Source of the DNA: Ciona savignyi
Lineage: Eukaryota > Chordata > Ascidiacea > Phlebobranchia > Cionidae
Direction: 5' to 3'
Assembly: GCA_000149265.1 (NCBI GenBank)
Contig: CH002614.1
Location: 1,324,511-1,388,510 of the forward strand
Length of the DNA stretch: 64,000 bases
The translations under genes and the position numbers were made by a program. The notes under the pieces are model-generated. The model did not search any database and was not told the DNA's origin. It saw only the letters and a program-made list of their open reading frames with translations. How positions within the stretch are numbered: the first letter of the stretch is position 1; each line of letters starts with the position of its first letter. This document shows, piece by piece, positions 33,601 through 44,190 of the stretch.

Positions 33601-36600
33601 CAGTAATTCCGGTCATTCAAGTACATCCCTTACCATCCACCCCCATCACAATTTACGAAAATCAATTCCAATATTCATTATTATCTGGTGTGTATATTCC
33701 GAGGTATCGGAAATGTTAAAACCGCATAAATGATGTCTGGAATTAATCCAGATAAAAGCAACGTTGTCTAAATCCAATTCTATCACCAATAAACATATGC
33801 TCCTCTATAAAGCATGGTCGGTTCTTAGTTAAATAGAATAGCGTAGGCAAATAGTGGCGTCCTATGTCACATATAAGCATGCACACCGATGAATTGTTTC
33901 TTTAGGCGAAAAATTTTATTCAAATTTTAAGTCAAATTTATTTTAATATTTATACAAATTATTAACGAATTTCTATGTATGTAAATGTTGGGACACGTGT
34001 ATCTGTTTGGTGTCACGTGCGAACGCGCTCAGCTCACGATAATAATAATAAAAGAGAATAAACCATTATTTTTCAAATATAAATCGTGAGGTCGGATTTT
34101 AGTACGAAATTTGTTTTTTTACATTCCTGGGTTTACTAACAAGAACGCCCTTCAATTTTTTTTCTAGAAATGCCCATGGGTATGATGGATTCCTAAACAG
34201 CAGACTTACCTTTCCACTTTTGATATTCTCCGCGCACTCCTTGTTATACTGGGACATGTGCATGACCAACTCCAACCATACAAGCACAGCGTCAGCTCGC
34301 CATCTGATGAAATAAACGGAGTTAAAAGTACCAACGATGAAAAATAGATAATGATAAATATATCATTAAATGAAAGAGACATCTTTTAGATTACTTTTTA
34401 ATTTTTACATAAAAATTTCGAAATTTCTCGATTTTTTTTTCGAAATTTTTGGAGGAGCAAGAAATTTTTAAGTTTTACGACGAAATATAAATAAGTTTGA
34501 TTTCTACGGTCCCAGTTTGGTTTCTACAATCCGTTAACGTCTAAAAATACCTAGTTTATTTTTCGTATAAGTGATTTATTTTGTTTTTTTATTTATCCAG
34601 TTTAATCACCACACAGCAAAAAATCGGGACGAACGTTGACGCCTTTCCCATTAGATAATGATTAACGGATTGTTGTAAAAGGAATTGATCGGTGACGCAG
34701 GTATGCAATTGTACAGCAAATACGGAAGTCGAGTTGTGTTTCTCATTATTAATACATCAGCTGAGTGTGATAGATCTAGTGTTTATTCTGGCGTGAAATT
34801 GTGGCGAGATTAAGACGGAAAAAACTAAGAGGGAAAGGAGGGAGGGAAACTGCTCACTAAAACTATGGAAACTAATTCTAATCATGCCCTAAACATTAAT
34901 CTTACCCCCAAAACAACTCTTAATTCCCTAATCTTTATTTTGGTGAGCAGTTTCCTTCCTTCCCCACTTTTAGTGTTGGCCCTTAGTTCGTATGCATTTT
35001 TTTAGTTCCCCTTTTCCCTCATTTAACTTTCCCCGCAGATTACACAACCAATTTACAAACTCATGCATCACTACTCACTCGTGCATGGGAAGGTTCTGGT
35101 TAGTTGTGAGAATCTCTTTCTTTTCCTCCTCCGAACGTTGGAACAGGTTCCCCTGACTTGAATTGAGAAATACGTCGGCATCTGAAGAAATCAATCAACT
35201 TAATAATTCCAGCGGAATCTTTAAAGATTCCCTTCAAAGGGTAATGAGATGCCTGGGTATAATGTTGTCAAAAAATTAGAATTTTAGTGCACATATACCG
35301 GTATACCACGTTCAGAGTACGATTTGAAACGAAACAATTTTTAAAGTCTTTTAGAATGATCTTAACGGTAAACAACTAGTTAAAAGTAGTTATAAATAAC
35401 ACCGCCTTGAAATAGATAATTTTCAAGGCGTTTAAAGGATTGAGGCAAACTACGAATCAAAAGATGCTTAATAGTGTTGGTATCTAGTTTTGCAACAGAA
35501 AATTTCACAAATTAAAAGTGGATTAGGTTCACTACGACACACGGACACAACAGGTTATAATTTCACTCCTTTGTCACATTAAAGAACAATGACTCAATTA
35601 TTTTAAATTAAGAAGGTAGGATAAAACGGCAAAACTAGAGTAGTTAAAACACGTTAGTGAATACAAACGGTCTAACGGAAAAGTGAAGTGGCCGTTAAAC
35701 CTTACATAAACTAAATTAAAAAAGAATTCTGATTTCAAAGATTAAATCAAAATTAATGAAATTAAAAGTGTGCAAGCTTTTAATTTCAAGCACGACCCAG
35801 TATTGAGGGGGTCGGCTTTATAAGTATGTAGTGTTGCATGCACAAAGAGGTATGTTAATATGTGGACCACACGACGTCACAGCACGCAATTACATCTGGT
35901 AACACTGACAACATTCGGCAACACTGACAAACCTGAACTGACGGAACTCGCGGAAAACGATGAATTTCTCGGGAAAGTACGAATCGTGGAATTTTCTGGT
36001 AGTTTGTGTGGTTAGTATAGGGTAGATAGAGTTGATATGATTACCGGATTTTGCGTGTATAGATAGAGTTGATTGTAGTATAGATAGAGTTGATATGATT
36101 ACCGGATTTTGCGTGAGCACCGCTTTAGAATCTCGCTGTTACGCTTATCCTTAATCATTTCCACATTATGACGTGACAATACAGATTACAGACTATAAGA
36201 TATGCCTTTGTTTTTGTTTTAAATGCTCGCATTATCACGTGATAATGAGCAAGGGATAATAATAATTTTTGAGTTTTCATTATTGTTGGATTTTGATAAC
36301 TCCGAAACGACTAAATTAAAAAGGCCATGTTGGAATTCTACGAAAAACACTATTTACAGTGATTCTGACAAGCGACATTTAATATTTAACCAACTTTCGC
36401 TAGACAAATGCGATACGAAAAGGAAAACTTTGAATATTTAATTGAGGAATCTCGTACATACATCTTCAGAGCTTTCGTGCAGTTTACCACGGAGTTGTGA
36501 CATCCCAAACGTTTTAAATAGCGATCATGGTAAATCACACAGGTAATTAAAATGTCGCCCATTCTTACAATAATTATTTCTCTATGTCGCATCTGGTGTT

Positions 36601-39600
36601 GTTCGAAACAATACAGGCTATTGTTCGCAGTTAAGCAGACGACGCGTACTATCAGCGTTCGCGGTTTAATTGTAACTTATGACTAAATGTATTTCAAGCA
36701 CTTCGTCTGAGAAAATAGGTACATCTGCACATTATACGAGGAAATTGCCGGATATAAACATACAGCAATTTAAATTAGTGGGGAACAATGGATAGGATAT
36801 TAATGTTTAAGCTCGTGAATAGGAAAAGGACGATCTTTTGGCAGAATACCGATTTCTGCCATGCCCAATGACACAACCGACTACCTAGCGAACAGTTTCG
36901 AATTTACAACCCTTCGGCTAAAAGGCGACACTTAAACCCACCAAGTTGTATGAAATAAAAGTTATTGATTACACATACAGAGGAAACCCAATACACGAAA
37001 ACACAATTATTCCTATCTAACCGAACACACTAATAAAGGGCGATCTATTCATAGAATTACGAATAGCACGAGCGACAAGTGGTTGCAATTATTCAAGTCC
37101 CGGCTTCGGCGTTACATCGATTTTAGTCGACAACTAATTGTCAAGAGGTGGAAATTCGTATAATTGTTGGTTGTGGGATGTTTCAACGAAGGAAAGTTCG
37201 ATAATTATAACATGGCGATCTGAATCACCGCTTTTCTCGTGAGAATCGCAAACCGCGGAAAGGAATGATTTATTTTGAGAAAGAAACATTTAAAAATGCA
37301 CGATGCGTGAACAAATGATCTAATTCTAAACAATCCTTGGGTTTGTGAATCGGCTAAACACAAAAGTTGTGCAGACTTACTTATTATACAGCAAATTTGT
37401 TGGCATTTATCGTATAAAGTCGCAAAATGAATTCATACTTTTAACGAGTACGGTTGTGTGGCCGAATGGTTAACAAACTGATACATATACCGACTACAAA
37501 AAAAAGGTCTGAGGAACGAGTCCATTGTAGGTTCGAAATTTAGCTCAGTAAAAAAAACATAAAAATTATTTCCTACGAGTATGGTCGTGTGGAATGGTTA
37601 ACGTGGCCGACACATATACCAACTATACAAAACAAGCAGTCTAGCGGATGAGCCTATCATAGATTCAAAACTTAGCAAATAAAACTTACTTCCGATGTCC
37701 AAACTTTTCCGGTTCCTGCCCCTCCGGAACGCCCGCGAGAGGGAGCCAGAGAGGTGCTGAACGATCTTCGGACGACGCGTGTAGGAATGACCAACCGATC
37801 CACCGCTGATTACCGAATCGACGTGGACATCTTCGCTCGATGACGAGTTGCCCCCGGAGCCCTGTCCCTGGCACAGGAAGTGACGTGGAGAGGCGGGGGA
37901 GGAGGTCGGAATCAAAAGAGGATCTTGGATTTGTGATGATGTGTTAGGTTCTGTTCCTCCTAAAAAATTAAATCTCATATTGAAGTTGTTCCTATTTTTC
38001 TGTTTTTATTTTTTCATTTATTTTATATTTTTCTCTATTTTTTATTTCCTCTGTTTTTGCATTTTCTTTTGTGCTTTATTGCTGCGTCGTTTCTCCTTAT
38101 TATACTAATAAAACCAATCAATGCCAGCAAAAACACTTCGGACTTATATTAAATAAAAATTTATAATAAGGAAGGTGGAAACATTTTGGTACTCTAATTA
38201 CAATGTACGATAAGTATACCCGTAAAAACTCTTTTACAATATCCCACAGATAAAACATGTTTTGTAAAACACATAGTTGACTTTTCATTTATATCGGTGT
38301 TTGAACAGAGGGAATCTGCAATTGTTTTACTTTTTGTTTTTGGTGAATTGGGTGGTTTTTGATCAGATTACCCCCAGGCCCCCCAGGGGCTTTTTAAAGT
38401 GTCCATACGGCCCCACCCTATACTGTGGTGGGGGAAGCATAGGACCCCCTCCCTCTTTTTGCACCAAAGTAAATCTAGTCGAAAATAAAAAGGATTAAAA
38501 CCAACATACCCGAAATATTAAATGATTTTGTGTGAGTTGAGTAGCTTTCCTCTACTGAGATGTGAAGGGAACGACGTTTTGAACTTTGGAGTTGAGCGCT
38601 GGCTTGTCGCAGCTGGGAATGGAATGTTTGCGTGAATACAAGTTATCTGGTATTGGATGTTATAAGTTTAAAGCAATTGGATTGCGATTTGTCATTGCAT
38701 TAGTTTATTTATGGAATTCTCTGGTGAATAAAGGCTTATCGTGGTAATCACGACAACTTGCATAACAATAACACCAAAAAGGGTTGTCCATTTTAGAATC
38801 AAGAATATAAATTCTAGTCCTTTAAATTCTTATTCCACCTAATTGCGTTATCACTAATACAAACATTGTGTTTCTAGTTCTCATGACCCAGTTAAATCCG
38901 GGCAAAGGCTAGAAATTCAGAATTCCCCCGAAACTCAAGTGTGTAAATATTGGCAATCCATCAAACATGAGCAAATTACAGAGTCCAGGATTTCGTAAAT
39001 CCGTATGAGGTATATAAGGGGGGTGGATCGCGTGTGCTTGATTTGATTTTTAAGAACTTGTCCAGCAACCCTAAGAAGACAGACTCGACCCAATGGAATT
39101 AAACTCACGCCATTTTAACAATCGACAATAGCTTGGTAACTCGACTTACGATTTTCAATTCAGAGAATTCGAGTGTGTAGACGTTGATAATCCAGCAAAC
39201 CAACTCACAATTACTAGTTCAGAGTCCAATTCTCTGAGTCGCTTCTCGTTTCCCACCACCTCCCCGCGGAGTGACGTCACGACTTCGAGTTGGTCCTGGT
39301 GACGTCGGGAAAGTTCGTTCCGTTCCCGTGTGAGTCGCGACCGCTCTTCGTCAGCTTCTTTCATTATTTCCTCGCTCTCCTGCGCGCATGAGGTGGCGAT
39401 TAGGGATAAAAAAGGAAGGTTAGGCGTTTAAGCAAAAATGAAGTAAAGGCAAAATAAAAAAAAATAAAACAAAGAAGTTTTAAAGGAAAAAAGAAATTAC
39501 GGCGTTTTGGGTCGCGATGGGGGATAAAAGAAGGTCAGGCGCACAATTGATGGGCGCAAGGGGAGGCGAGGTTAACTCCGCTTATATCAACGCGTGGGTC

Positions 39601-42353
39601 CATTAAAGTCGAGTTTAAGGCGTTGACGTATATGGAAATGCTAGTTCTTTCCGTACTCCAATTAAAATCAACAAAGCCGATATACCTAATGCAAGCAAAT
39701 GCGTCATTCGCCAATTTTAGGGAAACTAATTAAATCCGAAATCACCTAATTTAACCCAAGATTAACTTGTTGTACGTCAACAAATTAAACCCGAAATATA
39801 ACGAAGAAAAAAAACGTCGATAACTTTTTCCATGACGTCGGCAAGTATTACCTTCATTTGTAGCTCGAATTCTCGAATGAAATCACGTAGTTGTTCCTCT
39901 TTGTCATCAATGGTGTTCTGCATCTCTTGGATCTGGTTGAGTAACTCGGATTTCTCCTGTTTTAATCTCATGCGATCCGATGTTGCGGCTGGCGCGGATA
40001 GAAAGGTTAAGATGAAACTTATTACAAACATACATAAACTTGGAGATTTTAGCTTTGGAGGTTATATGCCACACAACGCTGTCATTTTGCGTTTTTATAC
40101 ATGATTCCAGCCAAGATTTAACTTGGTTTGGACGACACGTTATATACAGCACAAAGCTATCCTTTTGCTTTTTTTGTTTATTGCGAAATAGTTGTATTTT
40201 TTTCTAATAAAATTTTAAAATTTAAGCAATATCGGAAACTAACTGAATACGTCGATTATTGCACATTCCACATACTTGTTGTAACATCCCCCATAGATGT
40301 TATTATTCATTCAATAACTTACGTTATTGAACAGTACATATGGCAGCATGGGGCGTTTGATATTGTACTGGGTTATTAATACACTTTTAGTGCAATTCTT
40401 ATTTTGGTGCGTGCGTTGACTACCTCATGATAGCCTCCTGGCCAACGCTTGATAATAATTACCGGTCGCCTTTATCTTTCCCGCTAAAGAACATTAAGAC
40501 TTTACCGCCTATTTTCTTTTATATGGCGGCTGTAGTATGTCTTAGTTAGTGTGTTTTTATGCTGCTTACGCTCAATATAAAGTCATGCATAACCAGACTA
40601 ATAATATCGAATTATTAATTATCCACTGTGAGAATAACGATTATCTCACGATTGCCCGTGTGTTAACCCCCTTCGTTTTCCTATTCACGGGGATAAACAT
40701 AAATATCCTATCCTATTAAGTACAATACCAAGCAAATACATACCTAACAATGCCTCTTTATTACGATTCTCGCTATTCGTAATCTGCTGCTTAAGATTTT
40801 CAATTTCCTTCTGAAGCTGCCGGTTGCTCGAGTTGAGTGTCTTGTTCTCTTCCACCATTTTGTTCATGTGGATGGTTTCTGGGGCAAATAGGTTCATTAG
40901 TTGGCAGAACTGGTTGAATCCGGTTTCGTCCGGTTTCGAGTGTGTATTCAATTGTATAAACCACACGGGCGTTTGCTTTGCGGCGAGTTAGGGGAGAATA
41001 TAAAACGCTGAAATGGTCGTGTGGCAAAATGGTTAAGGCGATCGATCCATTCGAAGCGCTAAAAAAGACTTAGTGGCGAGCCCATCTTGGTTTTGAAACT
41101 TAGCTCAGAAAAAAACACGTTTGAAAGGTCGAGTGGTCGAATGGTTAACGCGACTCACTAATATTGGGCTCCATATATAAAAAAAACGGCCTTGGTGAGG
41201 ACCCCAATATGGGTTCGAAAGTCCAGTAAAAAAATATAAAAAGAAAACAGGGAAAAACATTAAATTATTTTACATCCCGAAACCATTTAATTATTCCCCG
41301 ATATCCACGAACCCCAATATACCTTTACAGTGTGTGCAAGCGTCCTTAACCATAGATAATTCAAGCAGTTTCTGATTCGTGACGTTAAGTTCAACTCTGA
41401 GATTATTCACTTCCTGATTTGCTGATTGTATTGTTCCGTCGATGTGGTTTGCAAGACGACGATTGTTATCTACCATTTTCTTAAACTTCGCCTGCAGGAT
41501 TATAGAGAGATATTGGATAGGATATTCATGTTTATCCCCGTGAATGGGAAAACCAAGGGGGTTAACACACGGGAAATCGTCAGATCACCTCGCGCCCACC
41601 GTCGGGTTACCGGAGCTATTGCAGTGTGTTGTATATGATACCAACGTTCCTTTAATTTGGTAGAACCCATTAATCCTCTGGGTTCAAGCAATGTCTGTTA
41701 GGGGCGCTTAACACAAGAGCAATCGTAAGATCACCTCGCGCCCACCGTCGGGTTACAGGAGCTATTGCAGTGTATTGTGACGGTATAATTTACACATTCC
41801 TTCAATTTGGTATAACTCACTATTTTACTGGGTTCAGGCAATGTTCATTACGTGTCTTGTCTATGGACACAATCGACTAGCTAGAGACCAGTTTTGAACC
41901 TACAACCCTTTGGCTTAAAGGCAAGGCTAACCCATTTGGTCAAATAGAAAAATACCTCTGCAATTGATCAGGAATCTCGAATTAGTTTCAACGATACGCG
42001 TCGGATAGCAACGAATACACACAACGTAAACAGACGGCAATTAGCGCTGATTGGAATTAATGACGTCACGAAAGTGGTACTCGTAGACAAACCTGAGCAT
42101 CCATCAGCAAACCACGCATCAATGTGAGGGAAGCATGTAACGCGTCACGCTGCTTCGGTATCAACCCGTCTCTTCGATATACCTCCGCGGTTACGTCACT
42201 TCCGTGGGTTAGCGACGACGCGAATATGAATTGAAGGATCTGTTCACTTAGTGAATCGAGCGACTGCAAAGCTGGAATAAAGGAATATAAATTACCATCT
42301 GGTATATTGATCTGTAGTGTTTTTAGGTCCTTGACAGCCATTTCTGGTCCCAT
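30680..42353 (-). CDS. KAZN: Kazrin (coiled coil plus three SAM domains)
   Basis: Kazrin is a scaffold linked to desmosomes/periplakin, cytoskeleton and endosome transport. Fifteen exons join with unbroken phase: 42353-42093, 41491-41323, 40878-40744, 39988-39852, 39379-39215, 38612-38510, 37959-37690, 35181-35079, 34303-34210, 33414-33296, 32755-32518, 32020-31918, 31683-31518, 31135-31021 and 30742-30680. They give 746 residues (human long form 775). Residues about 88-320 form the coiled coil, with RRLANHIDGTIQSANQEVNN and KEEQLRDFIREFE closely matching kazrin. A basic segment follows (RAFRRGRNRKSLD). SAM1 (ENIKSGKVLLGLSLGELEKC) is at about 447-512, SAM2 (LDHWWVCEQWLRDVGLTQYA) at about 525-595, and SAM3 (LLVWNNARLVQWAKSIDLK, then NLRDSGVHGALIVFDTTF) at about 612-680. 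The short tail ends DSNFHGK. I chose the ATG at 42353 (MGPEMAVKDLK). The frame stays open upstream, so the true start is uncertain. Liprins share SAM repeats but not this coiled coil. Confidence 0.95.
31328..31510 (-). mobile_element. Two SINE-B copies in tandem, first one partial
   Basis: 31328-31392 holds a short reversed head (gtatcggccgcgttaaccattcggccgcac). 31398-31510 holds a fuller copy from its T-rich (reversed A) tail and ttgaacccattataggctcg to ccattcggccacacc. The second ends right at the KAZN exon 13 donor region. Confidence 0.82.
31762..31850 (-). mobile_element. SINE-A 3' fragment
   Basis: aaggatatccatgtttatccccgtgaatgggaaaacc and the following cgctagattacc are the reversed 3' end. 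It lies in the KAZN intron between exons 12 and 13. Confidence 0.8.
32809..32921 (+). mobile_element. SINE-B copy
   Basis: ggtcgtttggcggaatgggttaatgcgaccg, acaaaaacggtctttgcgac and atgggttcgaaacttggctcg plus an A-rich end. A truncated second copy (atgggttcgaaacctagccc) follows at about 32980-33040. Confidence 0.85.
33420..33590. repeat. Tandem repeat rich in TTACGTCA in a KAZN intron
   Basis: About nine degenerate units of 17-20 bp, of the form gagattacgtcacaat, directly follow (gene sense precede) exon 10. Many contain ATTACGTCA, close to the CRE/ATF half-palindrome TGACGTAA. Confidence 0.75.
34845..34990. mobile_element. Inverted-repeat element, dispersed family
   Basis: gggaaactgctcactaaaac on the left and ggtgagcagtttccttcc on the right form imperfect inverted ends. 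The interior has ctaattctaatcatgcccta aacactaatctt-like sequence. Related pieces occur at about 31205-31325 and 51226-51345, so this is a dispersed MITE-like family. Confidence 0.65.
36020..36118. repeat. Tandem repeat of tagatagagttgatatgatt
   Basis: The block tagatagagttgatatgattaccggattttgcgtg occurs twice, plus a shorter copy between, in the KAZN intron before exon 8. Confidence 0.85.
36788..36950 (-). mobile_element. SINE-A with large internal deletion
   Basis: The reversed tail and 3' end (ggataggatattaatgtttaagctcgtgaatagg) jump to the head region (accgactacctagcgaacagtttcgaa, ccttcggctaaaaggcgac). Confidence 0.8.
37450..37686 (+). mobile_element. Two SINE-B copies in tandem abutting KAZN exon 7
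   Basis: Copies at 37450-37557 (acggttgtgtggccgaatggttaac, attgtaggttcgaaatttagctc) and about 37581-37686 (atggtcgtgtggaatggtta, cgaaactt-like B box, A-rich end). The second ends within about five bases of the KAZN exon 7 donor. Confidence 0.87.
40632..40717 (+). mobile_element. SINE-A 3' fragment
   Basis: atctcacgattgcccgtgtgttaaccccc, then cctattcacggggataaaca and a tatcctatcc tail, ending about 27 bases from the KAZN exon 3 donor. Confidence 0.88.
41014..41240 (+). mobile_element. Two SINE-B copies in tandem
   Basis: First copy 41014-41119 (tggtcgtgtggcaaaatggttaaggcgatcg, gaaacttagctc). Second 41127-41240 (ggtcgagtggtcgaatggttaacgcgac, gggttcgaaagtcc). Both lie in KAZN intron 2. Confidence 0.85.
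41513..41945 (-). mobile_element. SINE-A pair (second copy 3'-truncated)
   Basis: 41513-41705 reads from the reversed tail through the middle. At about 41706 a second copy restarts at gcttaacacaagagcaatcg and runs to the head (ctagagaccagttttgaacc). The pair arose by nested insertion or local duplication. It sits just upstream (gene sense) of KAZN exon 2. Confidence 0.88.
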
Positions 42354-42362
42354 CTTGGGATC

Positions 42363-42497
42363 ATCCACATAATTGTAACTTTGGAGATAAATCGTAACTT
42401 TGGGGGTGAAACTTAACTTTGGGGGTAAAATTTAACTTTGAGGGTTAAACGTGACTTTGGGGGTAAAACTTAACTTTGAGGATTAAACGTGACTTTA
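42363..42497. repeat. About 22-bp repeat at the KAZN 5' end
   Basis: Six or so copies of aactttgggggtaaaactt-type units begin within 10 bp of the first KAZN coding exon. They would be 5' UTR or promoter if the chosen start is right. Confidence 0.75.
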
Positions 42498-42527
42498 CTG
42501 CATATAAAGAGCTGTTTTTATCTAAAT

Positions 42528-42640
42528 CAGGGCTTCCCAAACGTCTAAGCTCGCGCCGACTTTTAATTTATTAAAAGTTTATGCAACTCTTCTTCGCGTT
42601 TAAGCGAATGCATGGAGAAACGTAAAAGCAATAACAGTTT
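42528..42640. mobile_element. hAT-type MITE end fragment
   Basis: cagggcttcccaaacgtctaagctcgcg resembles the hAT-type ends elsewhere in the window (745, 17546). No opposite end was found. Confidence 0.55.
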
Positions 42641-43872
42641 GGTATATTGATCTGTGGTTATTAAGGATATAAGTTCATATCAGGGTCATTGACAGCGGAA
42701 AATCTATACTGTCGAGTATGACATTTACATAATAATGAATAATCCTGAATTACGGTATAATCCATACGGTACTGCATGTAATGCTGACACTGTTATTATC
42801 TTAATAATTGGATAGTACTCCGCATATATTGGTATATGTTACCAAGTTATTGTTATAATTTGCAGAGTATTGCACATATTACTATAACTATTGGTTAAAA
42901 ACCATAGTAATGCATATATTTCTATTACTGTTATTATCTAATCTAAATAATAACCATAGTGCTGAACATAATACTATACTGTTATTATCCAAATAATTAC
43001 CACTCTTATAATTAGCTAATATTATGCACTCAATCTACTAAATGTACAACGGAAGTAAACGAATTAAATGAATTAAAAATCTTTACTTACGGCGATAAAG
43101 TCATTTTAGCAGATAATCAACGAAACTATGAGACACACGCCTAACCTACAGGTGCGTCTACACAATGTAAGGTCATATAAGTTATTATCAGTACACTAAC
43201 ATACAATTGCTACTGAATAGTTGGTGGTTGTCATATACACGTAACAATGGGAAGAAAGGGAATTGTGTTAGATCCGTAACAATACACATGTCGGCTGGAT
43301 TAGAGACGGCTTATCGAACAAGTTTGTAAAAACAGTCTGGCAAATGGTAAAATTCGCCGAGAAAACAAACGTCTAGTTAGCGCTTTTCAAGTACTTTGTC
43401 AACTTCTAAATATAGCTCGCTATCTTTTAATCTGGTAACCCATTAACTGACTGCCGATTCTACTTCTAATTCACTAAATTATAAAGCTTTCTACTCGCAT
43501 GAGAATATGTCATAACTGATTGAATCATAACAATGTGCGTTGGCGGCATTAAGTAGACCAGGCCAGTCGTTTAGCGAAAACCTGATACCTGTTGAAGTAA
43601 GCGTTGGCCTGAATTCTTACATCTGAAACGGGCCGAAACGAAACCAGAGCCGAAACACGGTGTCGTTAATTAAATTACACCATCCGCTCAATTGTACTTT
43701 TGGTTGATGAGGTTTCGATTTAAGCTTCAGAACGAAAACATGACACAACCCGAAACGGTAGCTATACAAGCGCAGTAATTAATGGCTTAACAGTTATTAG
43801 GTTATCCATTGTACACTTTAAATAATACCATCGTACGGCCCCATATTCTAATATAATGTATGTTTGAAACAT

Positions 43873-44190
43873 GTCCATTATTACTTTATATGCTTGCTTA
43901 TAACTCCAAAAAACTGTTTTATTTTTATTAATTCGATTCAAAGCTCTAAAACGTATGTTATAACCGTGTCTATTATCCCCTACGTGCTTGCTTATAACTA
44001 TGGAAACTGTTTTATTTTTAAAACTTTGATTAAAAGCTGTATAGTCTATCTATATTATAATTGTGTTTATCATCCCTTACGTGCTTGCTTATAACTCCGA
44101 AAACTGTCTTATTTTTGTAATCTTGATTAAAGGTTAGTATACAAAGTTAGTATAATAGTGTCTATTATCTCTTGCTTGCTTGTATTCTAA
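43873..44190. repeat. Tandem repeat, unit about 95 bp, 3.3 copies
   Basis: Units start at 43873, 43967, 44064 and 44159. Each has tgt(c/t)(t/c)attatc, cttgcttataactcc, aaactgttttattttt and ttgattaaa(g). Confidence 0.85.

Noticed and set aside
30680-42353. Liprin-alpha/beta as the identity of the SAM-domain gene
   Set aside because: Liprins also have coiled coils and three SAM domains. However, the RRLANHIDGTIQSANQEVNN and KEEQLRDFIREFE segments and the SAM sequences match kazrin far better.
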